The notes: generated by a model not told the origin, from the sequence alone. Positions 31,342 through 40,994 are shown, numbered from the stretch's first letter. The stretch is 50,836 nucleotides of DNA from an uncultured Synechococcaceae cyanobacterium (GCA_903907855.1 CAIVPT010000078.1:1-50836); one strand, 5' to 3'. Program-made: numbers and translations.

Positions 31342-34300
31342 GGCCTCTGTCGCCCCCGCTGCGACGGGATCTCCGCCGCCAGAACTGGGCCATAGATCGC
31401 CTGGGCCCGCTCCCCGAAGGCCCCATCCACCAGATCGCGAGCCCTGAGATCCGCCCCGAAGCACACCACCATCACCTCGTCCTGGCACTCGGCCCGGACC
31501 TGACCCTCCCCCTCCCACGCCTTGTCGACCGCCGCGAACCCCTCGCCGGGGTGGTCCCGTTCCCGTTCGCACCAGGCCCAGCCGCTGCGGGGGGGGACCG
31601 GCCAGCAGGCCTGGCGCCACTGCTCCCGCAGGGCCGCCAGCCGCTCCAGCTCCCCGCGGGCGGCCTCGGGGTCCGGCGCCAGCAGTCGTTGTTTCACCAC
31701 CAGGCGGTTTCCGTCGCGGGCGATCAGCGCCGCCTGCGACGGGGATCGCCCGCTGTCGGCGGCGGCCGCGGCGGCCACCAGGAGATGGATCCAGAGCTCC
31801 ATGTGAACGCTCGGATTGGGGCGGCCCGGGTGGACCACCACCACGGTGTCTCCCCGCCAGAGGGGTGCCGCTTGCCAGTCCCCCCAGCCGATCGGTTCCT
31901 GCCAGGGCTTCCCCAGGCTTTCGAGGGTTTCCTGCAGGCTGGACCAGCGTTCCGCCAGCGCCTGGGCCTCCAGTGCCCCCGCGGCCCCCGCCGGCAGCGT
32001 CCCCTGGCCGCGGTTGCGCTCAAGCCATTGCTCCGGCAGGCGTGGATCCTCGGGGCTCCCTGGCGCCAGCAGCGGCCGCAGCAACGGCGAGCGCTGCCGC
32101 TCCTCCAGCTCCAACGGTTCGAGGTCTTCCAGCCGCTCCATCCATTCCTTCGGCCGCATGCCCAGCTGTTGCAGCCAGTGCTTCTGGGGGGCGCGCAGCC
32201 AGGCGGTCAGGTCGGCGGTGCGGTCGGCCGGGGCGCTGGGGGGGGCCTCCGGGGCCGGTGGCGCTGGTGAGGACACCAGGGGCCGGGGCGGGACGGGGGG
32301 CTCCTGCTCCAGCCGCCGCCGCGCCTCCAACCGCCGCCGGTCGCAGCTGGCGGGTGGCCGGCCACCGCTGGGCAGGAAATGGCCCCGCTCCAGCGGGCCG
32401 GCGGGGTGATCCGCCACCAGCTGCGCCAGCGATTCCGCGCCGAGCTGGCCTTCCAGCCACTGCAACCACTGCCGTACCGGACCGGCGGGCGGCAGGGGCT
32501 CGCCGCTGCGGTCGTCGCGGGAGCTCCAGGTGATCAGCAGGTGGCTGCGGGCGGAGAGGAGGGCCTCCAGCAGCACATAGCGATCCTGGTCGGCGGGGTG
32601 GGGATCGCCGAGCCGCCGCTGCCGCTCCATCAGGTGAAAGCCCGGCCGGTTGCGCTGGCGGGGAAAGACGCCGGCGTCGAGGCCGAGCAGCACGATCACC
32701 CGGTGGGGGATGGCCCGCATCGGTTCGAGGGCGCTGATCGTCAGGCTGCCACTGCGATGGCCGAAGCGGCCGCTGTCCACCGCCAGGGCCTCGTCGAGCA
32801 CCGCCGCCACCACCGGCGCATCCAGCACCAGCGGGCTGGCGGCGGCCGCCTCCTGCCAGCCATCGATCGCCGCCAACAGGATGGGCAATTCCCAGGCAGC
32901 CTCCCCGCCATCGCCGAACAGATCGGCCAGGAGCTCCCGTAGCCGCTGCGCCCAACCCTCGACATCGGTGGCGATCGCCAGCTGCCCCAGCCAGTGGCGC
33001 AGCCTGGTGAGCAGATGCAGCCAGCGGCCGCAGAGGGCCAGGTCGGGATCGGCGGCGAGCGGGGCCACCGCTGCCGCCTCCCCCTCCCCTGCCGCCAGCG
33101 CCAGCCCGGGCCGCTCCGGCAGCACCAGCCCCAGCAACAGCCGGTCGATCGCCCAGGAAAGGGAATGGACGGGGTCGCCGCCCCGGGAGGGGCCGTCGAG
33201 GCCCCAGCGGAAGCCGCAGCGCTGCAGCACGCCATGGAGCCGGGCGGCCTCGCGGGGGGCGAGATCGAAGCGCTGCTGCAGCGGCTGGCACTCCAGCAGG
33301 CCCTCGAGGGCGGAGGCGGTCAACCGTTCCCCCCCCAACCGCAGCAGGGCCAGAAACGTGCGGCCGATGCCCGCCTGGCTCTGCTGGCTGCGGTCGGTCA
33401 GGCGCCAGGGGATCGACACCCCCACGGCCTCCCGGTCGCCGAACACTGCCGCCACCAGGGGTGCCAGGGCGTCCACCTGGGGTGTCATCACCAGGATGTC
33501 GCGGGGCTGGAGGGAGGGGTCGTCGGCCATCCACTGCAGCAGCCGGTCCCGCACGATCTCCACCTGGCGCAGCGGACCGGGGCAGGGATGGAATTCCAGC
33601 GAGGAGTCGCCCGGGGGCAGGGTCAGCGGCACCGCCGCGTCACGGTCGGCGAGCTGCTCCTGCAGCTGGGCCAGCAGCGGCGCCGCCGACGGTCCGTCGG
33701 GATGGCGGCGTGCGGGGGCGAAGAACAGCTCCTCGGAGCGCTCCTCCCCCAGCTGGGCGTCGCCGGTGCCCTCCAGCAGCTGCTGGAATTCGGCCCCCAG
33801 CCGTCCGAAGCGGGCCTCCAGGGGCGGAGCCGCCAGCAGCCAGTGGAGGTCGAGGGGATCCTGCAGCGCCTCCCGCAACTGGTGGCGGCGGTCCTGGCAG
33901 CGTTGCCAGAGGTCGGCGCAGGGGGTGAGCAGGTACAGCTCCACCCGCCGATGGCCGGAGAGGGCCTGCAGAAGCCGCACCTGCACCGGCGCCAGGCTGC
34001 TCAACCCGAACAGGCGCAGCGGTTGTTCCGCCGCCGCACCCGGTGGATGGCCTGGGCGGTGCAGCAGCTCGATCGCCCGTTCCATGCGCAATCCGCCCGG
34101 TTCCACCCCCAGGCGCTCGCGCAGGGCCGCGTACAGGGGCGGCTGCCAGGCCAGCGACTCGTGGAGAGGGTCGGCGGATCCGCTCCAGGGGTTGCCCCCC
34201 TCCCAGGCCCGCAGCAGATCGGGGCGGTAGAGGGCGTAATCGTCGAAGGCATCGGCGATGGCCCGGCCCAGTTGCCAGGTGGCCAGATCGAGGCGCCGCC

Positions 34301-34691
34301 CTTCGCTGCGCCGCTCGAGCCAGTGCCGCAGTGGCAGGCCCATCTCGCTGGCGGCAAGGGAGGGCAGGAGTTCGAGCAGGGGCCACACCAGGCGGCTGGC
34401 CCGCCACGGATCGGCGGGGGCCTCCTCGGCCGCCTCGGCGGTGGGGGGGGCCCCGGGCTCGGCGATCAGCTCGTCCACCAGCTGGCGCAGGCGGGCGGCA
34501 GGGAAGGGGAAGCGCACGTTGGCGGCCACGCCGCCGAGCTCCTCAGCCAGCCGCTCCCCCAGCCAACGGCTGGTGGGCCAGGTGTTGACCACCACCACGG
34601 CGGTCTCCAGCGGTGGTGGCGGAGCCAGGCGCAGCTGGGTGGCCAGGAGCCGGGCCAGGAATTCGGCTCGGTTGCTGCGGTACACCACCAA
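31338..34691 (-). CDS. recC: exodeoxyribonuclease V subunit gamma (RecC)
   Basis: LVVYRSNRAEFLARLLATQL...VVVNTWPTSRWLGERLAEELGGVAANVRFPFPAARLRQLV...DILVMTPQVDALAPLVAAVF. Start (TTG 34691 or GTG 34688) inferred; the ORF is open further upstream. Confidence 0.9.
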   Translation of the reverse strand: MVVYRSNRAEFLARLLATQLRLAPPPPLETAVVVVNTWPTSRWLGERLAEELGGVAANVRFPFPAARLRQLVDELIAEPGAPPTAEAAEEAPADPWRASRLVWPLLELLPSLAASEMGLPLRHWLERRSEGRRLDLATWQLGRAIADAFDDYALYRPDLLRAWEGGNPWSGSADPLHESLAWQPPLYAALRERLGVEPGGLRMERAIELLHRPGHPPGAAAEQPLRLFGLSSLAPVQVRLLQALSGHRRVELYLLTPCADLWQRCQDRRHQLREALQDPLDLHWLLAAPPLEARFGRLGAEFQQLLEGTGDAQLGEERSEELFFAPARRHPDGPSAAPLLAQLQEQLADRDAAVPLTLPPGDSSLEFHPCPGPLRQVEIVRDRLLQWMADDPSLQPRDILVMTPQVDALAPLVAAVFGDREAVGVSIPWRLTDRSQQSQAGIGRTFLALLRLGGERLTASALEGLLECQPLQQRFDLAPREAARLHGVLQRCGFRWGLDGPSRGGDPVHSLSWAIDRLLLGLVLPERPGLALAAGEGEAAAVAPLAADPDLALCGRWLHLLTRLRHWLGQLAIATDVEGWAQRLRELLADLFGDGGEAAWELPILLAAIDGWQEAAAASPLVLDAPVVAAVLDEALAVDSGRFGHRSGSLTISALEPMRAIPHRVIVLLGLDAGVFPRQRNRPGFHLMERQRRLGDPHPADQDRYVLLEALLSARSHLLITWSSRDDRSGEPLPPAGPVRQWLQWLEGQLGAESLAQLVADHPAGPLERGHFLPSGGRPPASCDRRRLEARRRLEQEPPVPPRPLVSSPAPPAPEAPPSAPADRTADLTAWLRAPQKHWLQQLGMRPKEWMERLEDLEPLELEERQRSPLLRPLLAPGSPEDPRLPEQWLERNRGQGTLPAGAAGALEAQALAERWSSLQETLESLGKPWQEPIGWGDWQAAPLWRGDTVVVVHPGRPNPSVHMELWIHLLVAAAAAADSGRSPSQAALIARDGNRLVVKQRLLAPDPEAARGELERLAALREQWRQACWPVPPRSGWAWCERERDHPGEGFAAVDKAWEGEGQVRAECQDEVMVVCFGADLRARDLVDGAFGERAQAIYGPVLAAEIPSQRGRQRP

Positions 34692-34756
34692 ACCGGTGGT
34701 TTCGGCCGGAGGCGTCCCGGTGGGGGGATGGCGCGGCGGAGGGGCGGCGCGGGGGC

Positions 34757-35470
34757 TCAGGGGTGCAGGCCGCGGGGACCCAGCGGCAGCAGGGGGCCGG
34801 GGGAGCGGACGAGCCCGGGAACACGCCGTACCTGGCGCGTCTCGGCGCAATAGGCGGTGAGCGGCCCGCCGTAGCAGGCTCCGGTGTCGATCAGCACGAC
34901 ATGGCGCAGCCGCCGGACATCGGGCCCTGGGGTATGCCCCACGATCGCCTCCCCGAAGCGGCCGTCGTAGGCCTGCCAGAAGGCCATGCGCACGGTCAGG
35001 TCGGGCTGCCAGGTCTGCAGGTCGAAGCCGGCGTGGGTGGCCACCCAGCCCCGCCCCCAGTAGGCCAGGGGCAGAAGCCGCAGCCGCTCCAGCCAGAGCC
35101 GGGCCCGCCGGTCGCCGAGCTGGCGGTAGGTGTCGCATCCCGCCAGGCTGGAGAGGGCGCAGGATTCACCGCTGCCGAGCCCCTCCACCAGGGCCCGTTC
35201 GTGGTTGCCCATCAGCCAGACGGCGCGGCCGTTCTGCACCAGCTCCCAGGCGATCTCCATGGTGGCCTCGATGCGCGGGCCGCGGTTGATCACGTCGCCG
35301 CAGAACACCAGCCGGTCTTCCCGGGGCAGCAGACGGAGCAGGGCGATCAGGGCGTCGGCGCAGCCATGCACATCGCCGATGATCCAGTGGCGCGGCGCAA
35401 CGGGTGCGGATGCCAGCGGCAGGGGTGCGCCCGCAACGGTGAGGCCTGCGGGTTCGGGGGAGGTCGGCAT
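34757..35470 (-). CDS. metallophosphoesterase (PPP-type serine/threonine phosphatase-like)
   Basis: 237 aa; WIIGDVHGCADALIALLRLL, VFCGDVINRGPRIEATMEI, WLMGNHERALVEG, VATHAGFD, VGHTPGPDV. Confidence 0.92.
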   Translation of the reverse strand: MPTSPEPAGLTVAGAPLPLASAPVAPRHWIIGDVHGCADALIALLRLLPREDRLVFCGDVINRGPRIEATMEIAWELVQNGRAVWLMGNHERALVEGLGSGESCALSSLAGCDTYRQLGDRRARLWLERLRLLPLAYWGRGWVATHAGFDLQTWQPDLTVRMAFWQAYDGRFGEAIVGHTPGPDVRRLRHVVLIDTGACYGGPLTAYCAETRQVRRVPGLVRSPGPLLPLGPRGLHP

Positions 35471-35564
35471 CCAGACCTGGCGTCCCCATCAGTCTTGCGT
35501 GCCTGCCCGCGATCTGTCAGCCCCCGCCGCCGCTACCGTTCCAGACCTCTGGGCCGCCCCCGCG

Positions 35565-35906
35565 ATGGAGCCGACGCCGATCGATCCCAAGAGCCTGCCG
35601 GTGACCCAGAGGATCCGCCTGCTCGTCAAGGCGCTCAACGGGGCCCAGCGCACAAATGAGGCCCTGGCCCGCTGCCACGACGGCGAGGAGATGCTCGATG
35701 TGCTGCTGGATGCCTCCGCCAAGCTGGGCCTGGGCCTCAGCCGCGAGCAGCTGCGCGACACCCCCCCGATCCGCGACTGGGTGTGGTGGAAGAACAAGGA
35801 GGCGGTGCTGACGATCGGCGACGACAAGCCCCGCTACCAGCAGGACGGCGGCCAGGGTCGTCCAGAGCAGCCGGAGGGGCGCCGGCGCTTCCTCGGCCTG
35901 TTCTGA
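35565..35906 (+). CDS. Nif11-like small protein, conserved hypothetical
   Basis: 113 aa; LNGAQRTNEALARCHDGEEMLDVLLDASAKLGLGLSREQLRDTPPIRDWVWWKNKEAVLTIGDDKPRYQQ. Confidence 0.6.
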   Translation: MEPTPIDPKSLPVTQRIRLLVKALNGAQRTNEALARCHDGEEMLDVLLDASAKLGLGLSREQLRDTPPIRDWVWWKNKEAVLTIGDDKPRYQQDGGQGRPEQPEGRRRFLGLF

Positions 35907-35915
35907 AGCGCTTCG

Positions 35916-36455
35916 TCAGGCGCGGCTCTTGCCGGCCAGGGCTCCTTTCTGGAAGTAGCACTCGATTCCCATGGTGGCCCCACCGCCGGCGGGTTCGAGG
36001 CTCAGCCTCACCGCCTGGTCCCAGGCGAAGCCCAGGCGGGTGTTGGCTTCGGCAGCCTTAGGTACGAAGCCGGTGCTTTCCACCAGCCGCAACTCCTGGC
36101 GCGGGTTGGCCTTTCCCACGTCCTCCAGGCAGAGCTTGGTGAGGGTTTCCCATGCCACGGCACCGGCGGCGGGGGCTTCGGCCGCCTTGTTGCCGGTGGC
36201 GGGGGATGCTGGGGGGGCTGCGGCGCTCCCTTGCAGGGCCTCGCTGAGCTCGGTGGCGCTGCGGCCCGGGCCGGCGGAGGGCGCAGGTTGGGGAGTGGCT
36301 GGCTCCGATGGGGCCTGCTCGGAACGCCACTCGATCGGGTTCACCACAATCAGGACCGCCGCCGCCGCGCTCGCCCCGGCCAGGGCGGCGGCGATCCAGA
36401 GGAGGCGGCCGCCCTGGCCGGGGCGTGACTGGGGGCGAGGTTTGGGGGGACCCAT
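35916..36455 (-). CDS. hypothetical membrane-anchored protein
   Basis: 179 aa; N-terminal TM (LLWIAAALAGASAAAAVLIVV), Pro/Ala linker, C-terminal conserved-looking domain. Confidence 0.6.
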   Translation of the reverse strand: MGPPKPRPQSRPGQGGRLLWIAAALAGASAAAAVLIVVNPIEWRSEQAPSEPATPQPAPSAGPGRSATELSEALQGSAAAPPASPATGNKAAEAPAAGAVAWETLTKLCLEDVGKANPRQELRLVESTGFVPKAAEANTRLGFAWDQAVRLSLEPAGGGATMGIECYFQKGALAGKSRA

Positions 36456-36466
36456 GGTGGGGGGAA

Positions 36467-36805
36467 TCAGGTGGCGCTCGCCAGGGGGTCGGTGATCGCC
36501 GCTGTGGGCGCCTCGAACGAGCCCCGGGCCACAAATTCCAGCCGCAGCTTGAGGAAGGTAATGAACGAGGGGTCGGTGGAAATCACGGCGGCGGCCGGCC
36601 GGGGCACGGCGGCGGCGATCTCGGCCAGCTGCGGGGCTTCGAGGAAGGCGGGCTGACGCACCAGCCAGAAATCGATCGGCCGGTTGTGCTCGCCGTAGTT
36701 GCGCACCCGTTCGCGCAGCACCTCCTCAAGGGGTTCCTCCTCGCAGAGGAAGCGTTCGCTGGCGGCGACGAAGTGGTAAGTGGCGGGAGCGTCGGACTCG
36801 GGCAT
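36467..36805 (-). CDS. ycf54: Ycf54-like (MgPME cyclase-associated) protein
   Basis: TYHFVAASERFLCEEEPLEEVLRERVRNYGEHNRPIDFWLVRQPAFLEAPQLAEIAAAVPRPAAAVISTDPSFITFLKLRLEFVARGSFEAP. Confidence 0.93.
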   Translation of the reverse strand: MPESDAPATYHFVAASERFLCEEEPLEEVLRERVRNYGEHNRPIDFWLVRQPAFLEAPQLAEIAAAVPRPAAAVISTDPSFITFLKLRLEFVARGSFEAPTAAITDPLASAT

Positions 36806-36813
36806 GGGGGGCT

Positions 36814-37560
36814 TCAGGGCTGGTCGCCGAAGAGGGGCTCGCGACGCGGATTCTGGATCAGCGCCTTCATCTGCCGCACGGCTGTCTCCAGCCCCACCGC
36901 CAGGGCGCGGGCCACGATCGTGTGACCGATGTTGAGCTCCTCCATCCCCTCGATCGCCGCGATCGCTTCCACGTTTTGATACGTGAGCCCATGGCCGGCA
37001 TTCACGCGCAGGCCGAGGGAGCGGGCCAGGGCCGTTCCCTCCCGCAGGCGGGCCAGCTCCGCCCCCTGCTGGGCCCAGGTGGCTTCCGCGTAGCGACCGG
37101 TGTGGAGCTCCACCCAGCGCGCACCGGTGGCGCAGCAGGCGTCCAGCTGGGCTGGATCGGCATCCACGAACAGGCTCACGCCGATGCCTGCCGCCTGAAG
37201 GCGCTCCACCACTCCCCCCAGGGTGCCGAGCTGGCCAGCCACGGCGAGCCCCCCCTCGGTGGTCACCTCCTCCCGCCGTTCCGGCACCAAGGTGACCATG
37301 TCGGGCCGCAGGCGCAGGGCGATCGCCTCCATCTCGGCGGTGGCGGCCATCTCCAGGTTGAGGCGGCTGCGCACGGTCGCCCGCAGCAGTTCCACATCCC
37401 GGTCCTGGATGTGGCGGCGGTCTTCCCTCAAGTGCACGGTGATGCCATCGGCCCCGCCCAGCTCCGCCAGCAAGGCGTAGCTGACCGGATCAGGCTCCAC
37501 CGTGCGGCGTGCCTGGCGCACATTGGCGACGTGATCGATGTTGACTCCGAGGCTGGCCAT
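36814..37560 (-). CDS. pdxJ: pyridoxine 5'-phosphate synthase
   Basis: [56 protein letters not shown]...[11 protein letters not shown]...[11 protein letters not shown]. Confidence 0.97.
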   Translation of the reverse strand: MASLGVNIDHVANVRQARRTVEPDPVSYALLAELGGADGITVHLREDRRHIQDRDVELLRATVRSRLNLEMAATAEMEAIALRLRPDMVTLVPERREEVTTEGGLAVAGQLGTLGGVVERLQAAGIGVSLFVDADPAQLDACCATGARWVELHTGRYAEATWAQQGAELARLREGTALARSLGLRVNAGHGLTYQNVEAIAAIEGMEELNIGHTIVARALAVGLETAVRQMKALIQNPRREPLFGDQP

Positions 37561-37688
37561 GGAGCGGCGGCAGGGCGGCGGCTGGGGCCACGCTAGAGGC
37601 GGCCGCCGCCCCAACTGCCCGCCCCCGGGCCGCCTGCCGGGGCAATTCCCCCTAACGTTCAGACCTCAGGGAGCGCAGGGGATCGGCT

Positions 37689-38468
37689 GTGTTGGCGACG
37701 GGGAATCGGGTTGCAGCCGAGCCGGCAACGGACTCCCCCTCGCCCCCCCCGCCGGGCCGCGGAGACCGCGCCATCACCCTGGCCCGGCAACGGGAGAAAT
37801 TCCTTTGCAATGGCATCAGCCCCTGGCTCTCGCCCCTGGCGATGGTGGCCACCCAGAACCTGGCCCTGCCGGCCTGGTTCACCCGCATCCTGGTGATCGA
37901 CCGCCAGCATCTGCCAAGCAGCGGCCCGGTGCTGCTGGCCCCCACCCACCGGGCCCGCTGGGACGCCCTGATCCTTCCCCATGTGGCGGGGCGGCGCGTT
38001 ACCGGCCGCGATTGCCGCTTCATGGTGACCCTCGATGAAATGAAGGGTCTGCAGGGTTGGTTCCTGCACCGGCTCGGTTGCTTTCCGGTGAACCAGGGGC
38101 GCCCCACCACCGCCAGCCTTCGTTACGCGGTCGACCTGCTGGCCATCGGAGAGCAGCTGGTGGTGTTCCCCGAGGGGCGCATTCGCCGCGATGACGGCCC
38201 GATCCGGCTGCAGCAGGGTCTGGCGCGGCTGGCCCAGCTCGCCGCTGGCCGGGGGGTGAGCGTGCCGGTGGTGCCCATCGGCATTGCCTACACCCACGAG
38301 CGCCCCCGGCAGGGCGACAGCGCCGCCCTCTGTTTCGGTGCTCCGCTGCGGGCCGAGGGCAGTGGCCGGGAAGCCGCCAAGGCCTTCACCGCCAACCTGG
38401 CCGCCGCCATGCAGTCGGCCGAGCAAGCGGCCCGTGAGGCCCTGGGCCGTCCCCTGCCCCCTGCGTAG
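37689..38468 (+). CDS. plsC: 1-acyl-sn-glycerol-3-phosphate acyltransferase family protein
   Basis: 259 aa; GPVLLAPTHRARWDALILP (variant HX4D: THRARWD), VVFPEGRIRRDDGPIRLQQGLARLA, VPIGIAY. Confidence 0.85.
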   Translation: MLATGNRVAAEPATDSPSPPPPGRGDRAITLARQREKFLCNGISPWLSPLAMVATQNLALPAWFTRILVIDRQHLPSSGPVLLAPTHRARWDALILPHVAGRRVTGRDCRFMVTLDEMKGLQGWFLHRLGCFPVNQGRPTTASLRYAVDLLAIGEQLVVFPEGRIRRDDGPIRLQQGLARLAQLAAGRGVSVPVVPIGIAYTHERPRQGDSAALCFGAPLRAEGSGREAAKAFTANLAAAMQSAEQAAREALGRPLPPA

Positions 38469-38496
38469 AGTCCGCCCACCCCGTCCCGGCAACGAC

Positions 38497-39036
38497 GTGA
38501 TCAGGCTTCCCGCGGCCCTTCTCACCAGCGCGGCTCTTGCCGTGGGCGCGTTGGTGCCCGCCGCTCCCTTCATCCCCGGGGCGGCGCGGGCCCAGGCCGA
38601 GGCCCCCGCGGTGCCCAACGCCGGCAGTCCTTTTGATGTCAACGCCGTGCGCACGTTGCTGCAGCGGGGCGATGCGGCGGTGGCCGCCGGCAACCTCGCC
38701 GAGGCCCGCCGCCAGTACGACCTGGCCCGGGAGGCTGCCCGCCGTCTGTTGGGCTTCTACCGCTCCCTCAGCGGCGCCTTCCGCGGTCTCGACGCCCGCA
38801 TCCCCCGCGAGATGGACGACAAAGGCCGGCAGACCCTCGATCTGCTGGCTGACGCCAACATGCGCCTGGCCGCCCTGTTCCGCCGCCAGGGCCAGCCCGA
38901 GGTGGCTGTGCCGCTGCTGGTGGAGGTGGTCAGCAGCATGACCCCCACCACCGATGTGGGCCGCCGCGCCTATCAGCAACTGCTGGAGATCGGCTTCGTC
39001 ACCACTCCCTATTACGGCAGCACCCCCGGCAGCTGA
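38497..39036 (+). CDS. conserved hypothetical secreted protein
   Basis: GTG start; signal peptide AALLTSAALAVGALVPAAPFIPGAARAQA; helical repeat-like GNLAEARRQYDLAREAARRLLGFYRSLSGAFRGLDARIPREMDDKGR. Confidence 0.7.
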   Translation: MIRLPAALLTSAALAVGALVPAAPFIPGAARAQAEAPAVPNAGSPFDVNAVRTLLQRGDAAVAAGNLAEARRQYDLAREAARRLLGFYRSLSGAFRGLDARIPREMDDKGRQTLDLLADANMRLAALFRRQGQPEVAVPLLVEVVSSMTPTTDVGRRAYQQLLEIGFVTTPYYGSTPGS

Positions 39037-39088
39037 GCCCACGGCCTAGATTCCCGTTCCAGACCCTGTGCTCTCCCCCGCCCGCGTC

Positions 39089-39319
39089 ATGGTGCATCCT
39101 GACCAGGTCAAGGCTGCCATCCACAGCGCCCTCCCCGGCGCCACGGTGGAGGTGGAAGACCTCACCGGTGGTGGCGACCATCTGCAGGTGCGGGTGGTCT
39201 CCGAGGCCTTCGCTGGCCTGCCCCGCGTGCGTCAGCACCAGCTGGTCTACGGCGCCCTGCGCAGCGAGCTGGCCAGCGAGGCCATCCATGCCCTGGCGGT
39301 GCACACCGCCACCCCCTGA
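39089..39319 (+). CDS. BolA family protein
   Basis: [76 protein letters not shown]. Confidence 0.93.
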   Translation: MVHPDQVKAAIHSALPGATVEVEDLTGGGDHLQVRVVSEAFAGLPRVRQHQLVYGALRSELASEAIHALAVHTATP

Positions 39320-39342
39320 TCCTTCCCGCCGCATCCGAACCG

Positions 39343-39666
39343 ATGGACGCCCAGCTCAAGCAACGCATCGACGACCTGATCGCCAGCAGCCCCGTCTACG
39401 TGTTCATGAAGGGCAACAAGCTGATGCCCCAGTGCGGTTTTTCCAACAACGTGGTGCAGATCCTGCACTCGCTCGGAGTTGCCTTCGAAACGTTTGATGT
39501 GCTCTCCGACATGGAGATCCGTCAGGGGATCAAGGAGTATTCCGACTGGCCCACCATTCCCCAGGTGTATGTAAACGGCGAATTCCTGGGCGGCTCCGAC
39601 ATCCTCATCGAGATGTACAACAACGGTGAGCTCCGCGAGAAACTCGCGGTGGCCCTTGCTTCCTGA
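39343..39666 (+). CDS. grxD: monothiol glutaredoxin (Grx4 family)
   Basis: [74 protein letters not shown] active site. Confidence 0.97.
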   Translation: MDAQLKQRIDDLIASSPVYVFMKGNKLMPQCGFSNNVVQILHSLGVAFETFDVLSDMEIRQGIKEYSDWPTIPQVYVNGEFLGGSDILIEMYNNGELREKLAVALAS

Positions 39667-39705
39667 TCCCATTCCCGCCGGCATCTGCACGGCCCCCCGA
39701 GATTT

Positions 39706-39743
39706 TGCCGGCCTTCATCCCCTGGGGTGAGGGCCGGCTTTCT
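39706..39743 (+). terminator. Rho-independent-like terminator after grxD
   Basis: gccggcc...ggccggc perfect 7-bp stem with partially paired interior, followed by tttct. Confidence 0.55.
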
Positions 39744-39760
39744 CAGTAGGGCTGGCTCTC

Positions 39761-40021
39761 TCAGTAGGGCTGACGTTCGAAGAGAGCCCGAGGATCTCCA
39801 TCCGGGCCAACGAAGCTTGAGGGATCGCGAATCCAACGGTCGATCAGATCCTCGAGGCGGCGCTGGGATTGATGGTCGAGGACGCCGGTGCGGCGCAGGG
39901 CGTGGAGGTAGCCATCGGCATAGAGGCGCAGTTCACTCGGGCCGTGGTGCCGATGGGCAAGTTCCTGGCACGCATCGCAGAGCGACTGGAAATGGCGGAT
40001 GGCGTCGGGGTGTTCGAGCAC
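39761..40021 (-). CDS. DUF6761-like small protein
   Basis: 86 aa MLEHPDAIRHFQSLCDACQELAHRHHGPSELRLYADGYLHALRRTGVLDHQSQRRLEDLIDRWIRDPSSFVGPDGDPRALFERQPY. Confidence 0.75.
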   Translation of the reverse strand: MLEHPDAIRHFQSLCDACQELAHRHHGPSELRLYADGYLHALRRTGVLDHQSQRRLEDLIDRWIRDPSSFVGPDGDPRALFERQPY

Positions 40022-40214
40022 AGGGGAAGGGGCAACGGCCCTGGGGCCATTCTGACGAAGGAACCGTCCCTGTGCGCGTGCTCGCCCCGGGTCGGTCCCG
40101 TTAGCGTACGCACACGGTTGAGTCCAGCACCCGCTCCCCTCCCCGTGGACGTGTCAAGGTGGCGCCCACCCCCTTCTTCTCTCGCCTCCCGTCTCCCGAT
40201 CTTCCTCCAGGCGC

Positions 40215-40994
40215 ATGACCCAGGCGACATTGTCCGAATCCGGAGGTTTTCCCAAGCGGGTCCTGGTGGTCGATCCCCACGCCACCTTGCGAACTGTCCT
40301 CGCCCAGCGTCTGCGCCAGGATGGCCACCTCGCCGCTGCCGTGGCTTCTGCCCGTGAGGCTCAGGAAATCTGTCAGGAGCAGTCCCCCGACCTTCTGGTG
40401 AGCGCCGAGCTGTTGGAGGAAACCTCAGCCCTGCGGTTGGCTGCCCAGCTCCACTGTCCGGTGATGGTGCTCACCGCCCGCTCTGGATCTGAGCCGGTGG
40501 TGTCGCTGTTGGACGCCGGCGCCGATGACGTGCTTCGCAAGCCGTTTGGGCTGGAGGAGCTGGCGGCCCGCTGCCGCACCTTGCTGCGGCGCAGTGGCAC
40601 CGGCCTGCAGGAACGGGTGTGCGTCGGCCCGCTGGAGGTGCATCTGCTGCTGCGCCAGGTGACGCTGCGGGATCAGCCGGTGGAGCTCAGCCCGCGCGAA
40701 TTTGCCCTGCTCTGCGCCCTGCTGATGCCACCTGGGGTGGTGCGCAGCCGCCAGGAGCTGCTGCGGATGGCCTGGCCGCCCTTCAGTGGCGGTCCGCGTT
40801 CTGTGGATACGCAGGTGCTCACCTTGCGGCGCAAGCTCGAGCAGGCGGGGTTGGGAGAGGGGGGTGGTATCGAAACGATGCGCCAGCAGGGCTACCGCTT
40901 CAGCCTCGACACCCTGCCCGATCCCGCGGAGGAAAGCGTGGGCGGGGGCACCGGCCCCCTGCTGGTGCCAAGCAACGGTTCCAGCAGGGCCTGA
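40215..40994 (+). CDS. OmpR/PhoB-type response regulator with degenerate receiver domain
   Basis: Receiver KRVLVVDPHATLRTVLAQRLRQDGH...SPDLLVSAELLE...MVLTARSGSEPVVSLLDAGADDVLRKPF; winged helix VELSPREFALLCALLMPPGVVRSRQELL...RSVDTQVLTLRRKLEQ...GYRFSLD. Confidence 0.9.
   Translation: MTQATLSESGGFPKRVLVVDPHATLRTVLAQRLRQDGHLAAAVASAREAQEICQEQSPDLLVSAELLEETSALRLAAQLHCPVMVLTARSGSEPVVSLLDAGADDVLRKPFGLEELAARCRTLLRRSGTGLQERVCVGPLEVHLLLRQVTLRDQPVELSPREFALLCALLMPPGVVRSRQELLRMAWPPFSGGPRSVDTQVLTLRRKLEQAGLGEGGGIETMRQQGYRFSLDTLPDPAEESVGGGTGPLLVPSNGSSRA

Noticed and set aside
32994-34853. 619 aa plus-strand ORF opposite recC
   Set aside because: Antisense shadow of recC; no recognisable motif.
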